Positions 20,294 to 22,905 of a stretch of 22,905 bases of DNA are shown here, one piece after another. The notes below the pieces were generated by a model. That model saw only the letters and a program-made list of their open reading frames with translations, did not search any database and had not been told where the DNA came from. Where the stretch lies: positions 1 through 22,905 of the forward strand of contig JAEWTE010000031.1 of assembly GCA_023459655.1 (NCBI GenBank), in the 5' to 3' direction. This DNA comes from Candidatus Parcubacteria bacterium (GTDB taxonomy: Bacteria > Patescibacteriota > Patescibacteriia > Patescibacteriales > Patescibacteriaceae). The stretch's first letter is position 1. Every line of letters begins with the position of its first letter. Position numbers and translations under genes: made by a program.

Positions 20294-21412
20294 TTACCGA
20301 AGCCTTTTGGCCACCCATACCAAAAGTTTTAAATAGGTGTGTAAGCATAGTAAGTGATTATTAAAAAAAAGGCAAGCCCCTGTATCAGTCCATCTCATTT
20401 TGGACAAGTGTCCGTTATTTAATAAAAATTGAAAGGGCGATTGGAGTCGCAGGCTCCAATGTGGCCTCTTAGTATTATACCAAATCAGCCAATCTACTAA
20501 TTTAACATTAAATTCAGCAGTATTATCTAACCAAGCCTCATGCCAATCAATAAATTCTTCTTGAATAGTTCTATTAAACTTCTCAATGTGTCCATTACGA
20601 TACGGTCGGCCTGGATAATTCCAATAATGCGTGACATCTTGCTCGTTTAAATAATTCATGAAGTGTTGATGGAACTCACTACCATTGTCAGTTTGGACTG
20701 CTATAGCTACAAATGGCAAAGCCATTTGTAGCTTCTGAAAAAAATCTTTAGTGTTAGCACTACTAGCTTTAGTATAGCACCAAGCAAAGGCGGGACGGCC
20801 ATAGGTATCTATGGCCGTTACTATATATCTTTTTAAACCGTTAACAAATCTAACCACTGTATCTATCTCTACTAATTCTCCTGGACTGGTTACTATTAAA
20901 TCGTTGGGTTTTCTTAATCTTTTACGTCTAGCAACTACTTTAATCTTACCAAAATGAGAAACCTTTTGTCTTTGATGATATATCTTCTTATCTTTAATAA
21001 TTCGTCCGATCTTAGATTCGGATAGTTTAGTGAGGCCGTTGGCCTCACTAAACTGATCTAAAAAGATTTTCAGCTTGGCTTTACCCATATTAGGACAAAC
21101 CTCTAGTCTTAATCTTTTAATCTCAACTAACAACAAGGAATCGATAATGCGACGATTATTATTCTTTCTAGCTTGGCTGCCGGGACTTAAACCTTCTACT
21201 CCTTTATCTCTAAGTATCTTCTGCCAGAGATATAGAGTTGACCTACGAACGCCATAGGCGTCCTTGGTCGCCTTAAGACCATGACAACGCCAAAAATCTA
21301 ATATCTTTATCCTTTGTTGAGCTTCTTTAGTAACCATATGACCATGTTTATTTGCATAGTCATATAATCTAGCAAATCCTGAACAATTGTGATACTTAAA
21401 TATTAATTGCAT
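20294..21412 (-). CDS. IS481-like DDE transposase reading out of its element
   Basis: The 372-aa frame has an N-terminal HTH (AQQRIKILDFWRCHGLKATKDAYGVRRSTLYLW, ~31-63), a second HTH-like region (~105-140) and a DDE integrase core. The presumed catalytic residues are D184 (VEIDTV), D242 (QTDNGSEF) and E277 (GHIEKFNRT), giving a D-34-E spacing typical of IS481/IS3. The ATG at 21412 is preceded on its strand by AGGAGG at 9 nt, a perfect Shine-Dalgarno that host genes here lack. No stop codon occurs inside the element: the last element-encoded codon is Thr344 (20381-20383), and 28 further residues plus the stop come from host DNA. The coding DNA carries palindromes with 7-14 bp stems. The family is clear; the IS name is not. 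Confidence 0.9.
   Translation of the reverse strand: MQLIFKYHNCSGFARLYDYANKHGHMVTKEAQQRIKILDFWRCHGLKATKDAYGVRRSTLYLWQKILRDKGVEGLSPGSQARKNNNRRIIDSLLLVEIKRLRLEVCPNMGKAKLKIFLDQFSEANGLTKLSESKIGRIIKDKKIYHQRQKVSHFGKIKVVARRKRLRKPNDLIVTSPGELVEIDTVVRFVNGLKRYIVTAIDTYGRPAFAWCYTKASSANTKDFFQKLQMALPFVAIAVQTDNGSEFHQHFMNYLNEQDVTHYWNYPGRPYRNGHIEKFNRTIQEEFIDWHEAWLDNTAEFNVKLVDWLIWYNTKRPHWSLRLQSPFQFLLNNGHLSKMRWTDTGACLFFNNHLLCLHTYLKLLVWVAKRLR
20304..20326. repeat. Inverted repeat between IS and rpsA
   Basis: CTTTTGG (20304-20310) and CCAAAAG (20320-20326) form a 7-bp stem with a 9-nt loop. On the plus strand it is followed by TTTT. It is within host DNA that the transposase frame reads into. Its function is unclear. 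Confidence 0.4.
20376..20380. repeat. Target site duplication, left copy (GCCCC)
   Basis: Five bases GCCCC flank the left end of the IS and recur at 21459-21463, exactly outside the terminal repeats. Confidence 0.75.
20440..20460. repeat. Palindrome in transposase gene, 7-bp stem
   Basis: ATTGGAG (20440-20446) pairs with CTCCAAT (20454-20460). A T.G and a C-G pair could extend the stem to 9 bp with a GCA loop. Confidence 0.7.
20705..20733. repeat. Palindrome in transposase gene, 13-bp stem
   Basis: AGCTACAAATGGC (20705-20717) pairs perfectly with 20721-20733 around AAA. It is inside the coding region (KLQMALPFVA) just before the second catalytic Asp. Confidence 0.9.
20795..20818. repeat. 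Palindrome in transposase gene, 10-bp stem
   Basis: ACGGCCATAG (20795-20804) pairs perfectly with CTATGGCCGT (20809-20818) around GTAT. It encodes TAIDTYGRP in the catalytic core. Confidence 0.9.
21024..21054. repeat. Palindrome in transposase gene, 14-bp stem
   Basis: AGTTTAGTGAGGCC (21024-21037) pairs perfectly with 21041-21054 around GTT. It lies in the coding region FSEANGLTKLS and is the longest of the set. Confidence 0.92.
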
Positions 21413-21458
21413 ACATTTTGTCCTCCTGCGGAGTCCAAAATGAGAGTGAACTTATTCA

Positions 21459-21463
21459 GCCCC
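21459..21463. repeat. Target site duplication, right copy (GCCCC)
   Basis: Right-hand copy of the 5-bp duplication next to the IS terminus; it matches 20376-20380. Confidence 0.75.
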
Positions 21464-21542
21464 AATCTAATAATCATTTTTTATTTATGGATATTTTTTA
21501 GCTTATATATAGTAAAAAAGTGATTATATTGCCCTAGAGGTA

Positions 21543-21571
21543 TTGACAATTTTTTATAACCGTGCTAATAT
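21543..21571 (+). promoter_or_regulatory. Strong promoter of the 3D-domain gene
   Basis: Perfect -35 TTGACA (21543-21548), a 17-bp spacer and -10 TAATAT (21566-21571). The start site is expected near 21578, giving a ~76-nt leader. Confidence 0.8.
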
Positions 21572-21578
21572 TATCGGT

Positions 21579-21638
21579 CACTCTCGAAAACTACCCATGC
21601 TTACTTATTTAATTTATAAAAGCTTAGGCTTGAGAGTG
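21579..21638 (+). promoter_or_regulatory. Structured leader of the 3D-domain gene
   Basis: CACTCTC (21579-21585), at the predicted RNA 5' end, pairs with GAGAGTG (21632-21638), extendable by a G.U and an A-U pair. The leader would thus be closed into a single large loop just before the ATG at 21654. It does not match a riboswitch class I recognise. Confidence 0.4.
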
Positions 21639-21653
21639 TTTAAGTTATATTTT

Positions 21654-22247
21654 ATGGATTATTCGCGGTACACGATCCGCCTGCTCAACAAAAAACAAGT
21701 CAGACAAATTAGCCGCTTATTGGTAACGATCGTAGTTTTTGAGTTTTTATTTTTTCCAATACCGATTTTAGCCAGTCAAAACAATGAACCAAATGGACCA
21801 GCTGATTCATTATCCTTTAGCTTAGATGTTAATGATATTCAGCCGCGTGATTTAGCCGGTGAGCGATGGTCATTAAGAATGCCGGCCAGTGAAATAGTGG
21901 TTGAAGAAATTATTCGACGAACTGATGAGTTTAGTGGACGATTAATTAGAAGTAGTCAGCACGTTATAACTGCTTATAATTCTGACGTGGCCCAATGTGA
22001 TGACACCCCTTGTATTACGGCTAATGGTTTTAATGTTTGTGAACATGGAATTGAAGACACAGTGGCGGCTAATTTTTTACCAATGGGTACTAAAATTAGA
22101 ATTCCTGATTTATTTGGTGATCGAGTATTTATAGTTCGTGATCGGATGAATCGTCGTCATCAGAGTCGTGTTGATGTTTGGATGAAAGAATATAAAGATG
22201 CCAAACAATTTGGTATTAAGGTAGCAACGATTGAGGTTCTCAAATAA
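21654..22247 (+). CDS. Secreted 3D (Asp-Asp-Asp) domain protein, likely cell-wall active
   Basis: The 197-aa product has a basic n-region (MDYSRYTIRLLNKKQVRQISR), a hydrophobic segment (~22-40) and a likely signal-peptidase site after ILA. After a linker, the C-terminal 3D domain is VITAYNSDVAQCDDTPCITANG ... MGTKIRIPDLFGDRVFIVRDRMNRRHQSRVDVWM ... FGIKVATIEVLK. The three conserved Asp positions are D in DDTP, D in VRDRM and D in RVDVWM. 3D domains occur in lytic transglycosylases of the MltA/RpfB type with a double-psi beta-barrel, suggesting peptidoglycan remodelling. Three Cys (QCDDTPC, NVC) could form a disulfide outside the cell. The ATG at 21654 is chosen because upstream in-frame starts either overlap the promoter (TTG 21543) or lengthen the n-region (ATG 21597). 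Confidence 0.85.
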   Translation: MDYSRYTIRLLNKKQVRQISRLLVTIVVFEFLFFPIPILASQNNEPNGPADSLSFSLDVNDIQPRDLAGERWSLRMPASEIVVEEIIRRTDEFSGRLIRSSQHVITAYNSDVAQCDDTPCITANGFNVCEHGIEDTVAANFLPMGTKIRIPDLFGDRVFIVRDRMNRRHQSRVDVWMKEYKDAKQFGIKVATIEVLK

Positions 22248-22268
22248 TTAACCAGTTCTTTGATATAA

Positions 22269-22303
22269 AAAGAAAACACCGCCTTCAAGACGGTGTTTTC
22301 TTT
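22269..22303. terminator. Bidirectional terminator between the 3D gene and rpsT
   Basis: Positions 22269-22281 pair with 22291-22303 (13 bp) around a 9-nt loop, with an A-rich left and T-rich right arm. It lies between the two convergent stop codons and can serve both strands. Confidence 0.88.
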
Positions 22304-22323
22304 AAGTTCTAGCCTTAAAAGAA

Positions 22324-22614
22324 TTATTTTTTAGCTTTAGTGGTCTTAGTAATAGGCTGACCGGTATTGAGCCGTTTTTGTAGCCTTGACTTCTTACGAC
22401 TAGCCGTATTTTTTTTGATGACGCCTTTTTTAACGGCCTTGTCTAGAGTTTTAATGGTTTTTTTAACCAAATCTAGTGCTTCAGTCGTTTTGGCATCAAT
22501 GGCTCGGCGGCTGCCTTTGACCATTTTTTTAATTTCTTGACGCACTTCCTCGTTACGAGCAGTGCGACCTTTGCCTTTACGTAATTCTTTTTTGGCTGAT
22601 TTTAAATTAGGCAT
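22324..22614 (-). CDS. rpsT: Small ribosomal subunit protein bS20
   Basis: bS20 is a primary 16S rRNA-binding protein of the 30S subunit. The 96-aa sequence is highly basic and helical: MPNLKSAKKELRKGKGRTARNEEVRQEIKKMVK at the start, with conserved KSAKK and RxxRN, and DKAVKKGVIKKNTASRKKSRLQKRL near the end, matching the LDKAAxKGxIHKNxAxRxKSRL block. A short Thr/Lys tail follows. The ATG at 22614 has no SD. Upstream a 5-bp hairpin (CCGAA/TTCGG) lies in the leader. It is 51 bp from the end of lgt on the same strand, so co-transcription is possible; no clear promoter was found. Confidence 0.97.
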   Translation of the reverse strand: MPNLKSAKKELRKGKGRTARNEEVRQEIKKMVKGSRRAIDAKTTEALDLVKKTIKTLDKAVKKGVIKKNTASRKKSRLQKRLNTGQPITKTTKAKK

Positions 22615-22665
22615 AATTTGAATTAACCGAAATAAATTCGGAGTATGAGAGCGATTATTAATGTA

Positions 22666-22905
22666 TCATGATGCTGATTTTTTGGCAAGATGAAATAGTT
22701 TTGGCCAACCAAGGATTAAGACTGAACCAAGCATAATTAATAATAAACTGAACCATTGTGGCCAACGCCAACCCAGTAATTGCCAGGTTAAATCTTGGCG
22801 GAAAAATTCCATGATTAAGCGAATAGTTCCATAGCCGAGTAAATAGACACCAACAATTTTAATGGTAGAAATTCGGTAGCGATTTAATTGATAAAGTAAA
22901 ATAGC
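22666..22905 (-). CDS. lgt: Prolipoprotein diacylglyceryl transferase, C-terminal part
   Basis: The last 79 residues of a membrane protein are present; the start lies outside the window. The segment LYQLNRYRISTIKIVGVYLLGYGTIRLIMEFFRQD matches the Lgt region with the conserved YGxxRFxxEFxR(x)D signature, followed by a GWxWPQWFS segment (usually TxxQxxS) and a final membrane helix (LLLIMLGSVLILGW). Lgt transfers diacylglycerol to the lipobox Cys of prolipoproteins. The stop is 51 bp upstream of rpsT. The signature has L/I in place of F (RLIMEFF), a conservative change. It is too short to judge the whole enzyme, but the motif is distinctive. Confidence 0.88.
   Translation of the reverse strand, partial: AILLYQLNRYRISTIKIVGVYLLGYGTIRLIMEFFRQDLTWQLLGWRWPQWFSLLLIMLGSVLILGWPKLFHLAKKSAS

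Larger units (their letters stand above)
20381..21458 (-). mobile_element. Complete IS481-like insertion sequence, 1,078 bp
   Basis: The element is bounded by imperfect terminal inverted repeats of 25 bp (20381-20405) and 26 bp (21433-21458). They share the core CTCATTTTGGAC and the outer TG...CA ends, with one indel and about three mismatches. It is flanked by a 5-bp GCCCC duplication. Its single gene is a DDE transposase on the minus strand. Intact ends, duplication and open frame indicate a recent insertion. It lies between rpsA and the 3D-domain gene. Confidence 0.88.

Noticed and set aside
21578..21653. c-di-AMP (ydaO-type) riboswitch before the 3D gene
   Set aside because: The leader is only ~76 nt and I could not match conserved ydaO motifs; only a simple closing stem is visible.

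Overview
The window looks like a chromosomal segment of an AT-rich, streamlined bacterium, most likely a member of the Patescibacteria (Candidate Phyla Radiation). This is an inference from gene style and not from a marker search. The genes are short and tightly packed, YidC is a short form, the S1 protein has four S1 domains and a Lys-rich tail, and almost no host gene has a Shine-Dalgarno sequence. The segment spans the replication-origin neighbourhood and a series of core information-processing and envelope genes, with an IS481-like transposase gene near each end.

Layout: 1-863 holds the 3' part of a DDE transposase gene cut by the window edge. 893-3350 is a nusA-holA operon on the + strand with a strong promoter and a terminator-like hairpin in its leader. 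It converges on dnaN (3356-4492, -). dnaN and dnaA (4702-6105, -) are separated by a 209-bp gap containing a 41-bp pure A/T run and DnaA-box-like sites. A second box cluster lies upstream of dnaA, so a bipartite oriC around dnaA is likely. From 6222 the + strand carries rpmH-rnpA-yidD-yidC and a membrane-protein gene, ending at a terminator near 8844. A second + strand series follows: infB-rbfA-DHH phosphoesterase, two small membrane-protein genes, a terminator at 13011-13036, then polA and murD. murD overlaps the 3' end of ftsH (-). Upstream of ftsH is rpsA (-), and the rpsA terminator contains the ftsH -35 element.

20381-21458 is a complete 1,078-bp IS481-like element with imperfect terminal inverted repeats and a 5-bp target duplication (GCCCC), sitting just upstream of rpsA. 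Its transposase frame has no stop inside the element and runs 28 codons into host DNA. After it come a 3D-domain cell-wall protein gene (+), a shared terminator, rpsT (-) and the 3' end of lgt (-).

The genes cover replication (dnaA, dnaN, holA, polA), transcription and translation (nusA, infB, rbfA, rpmH, rpsA, rpsT, rnpA), and envelope or membrane biogenesis (yidD, yidC, murD, ftsH, lgt, the 3D protein). The least-explained signals are these: many perfect short-loop palindromes inside both transposase genes; terminator-like hairpins between promoter and start codon, or right at the start codon, of nusA, rpmH and rpsA; and the contrast between SD-less host genes and the perfect SD of the mobile element. 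No tRNA, rRNA, CRISPR array or known riboswitch was recognised, and no gene-free stretch exceeds 300 bases.
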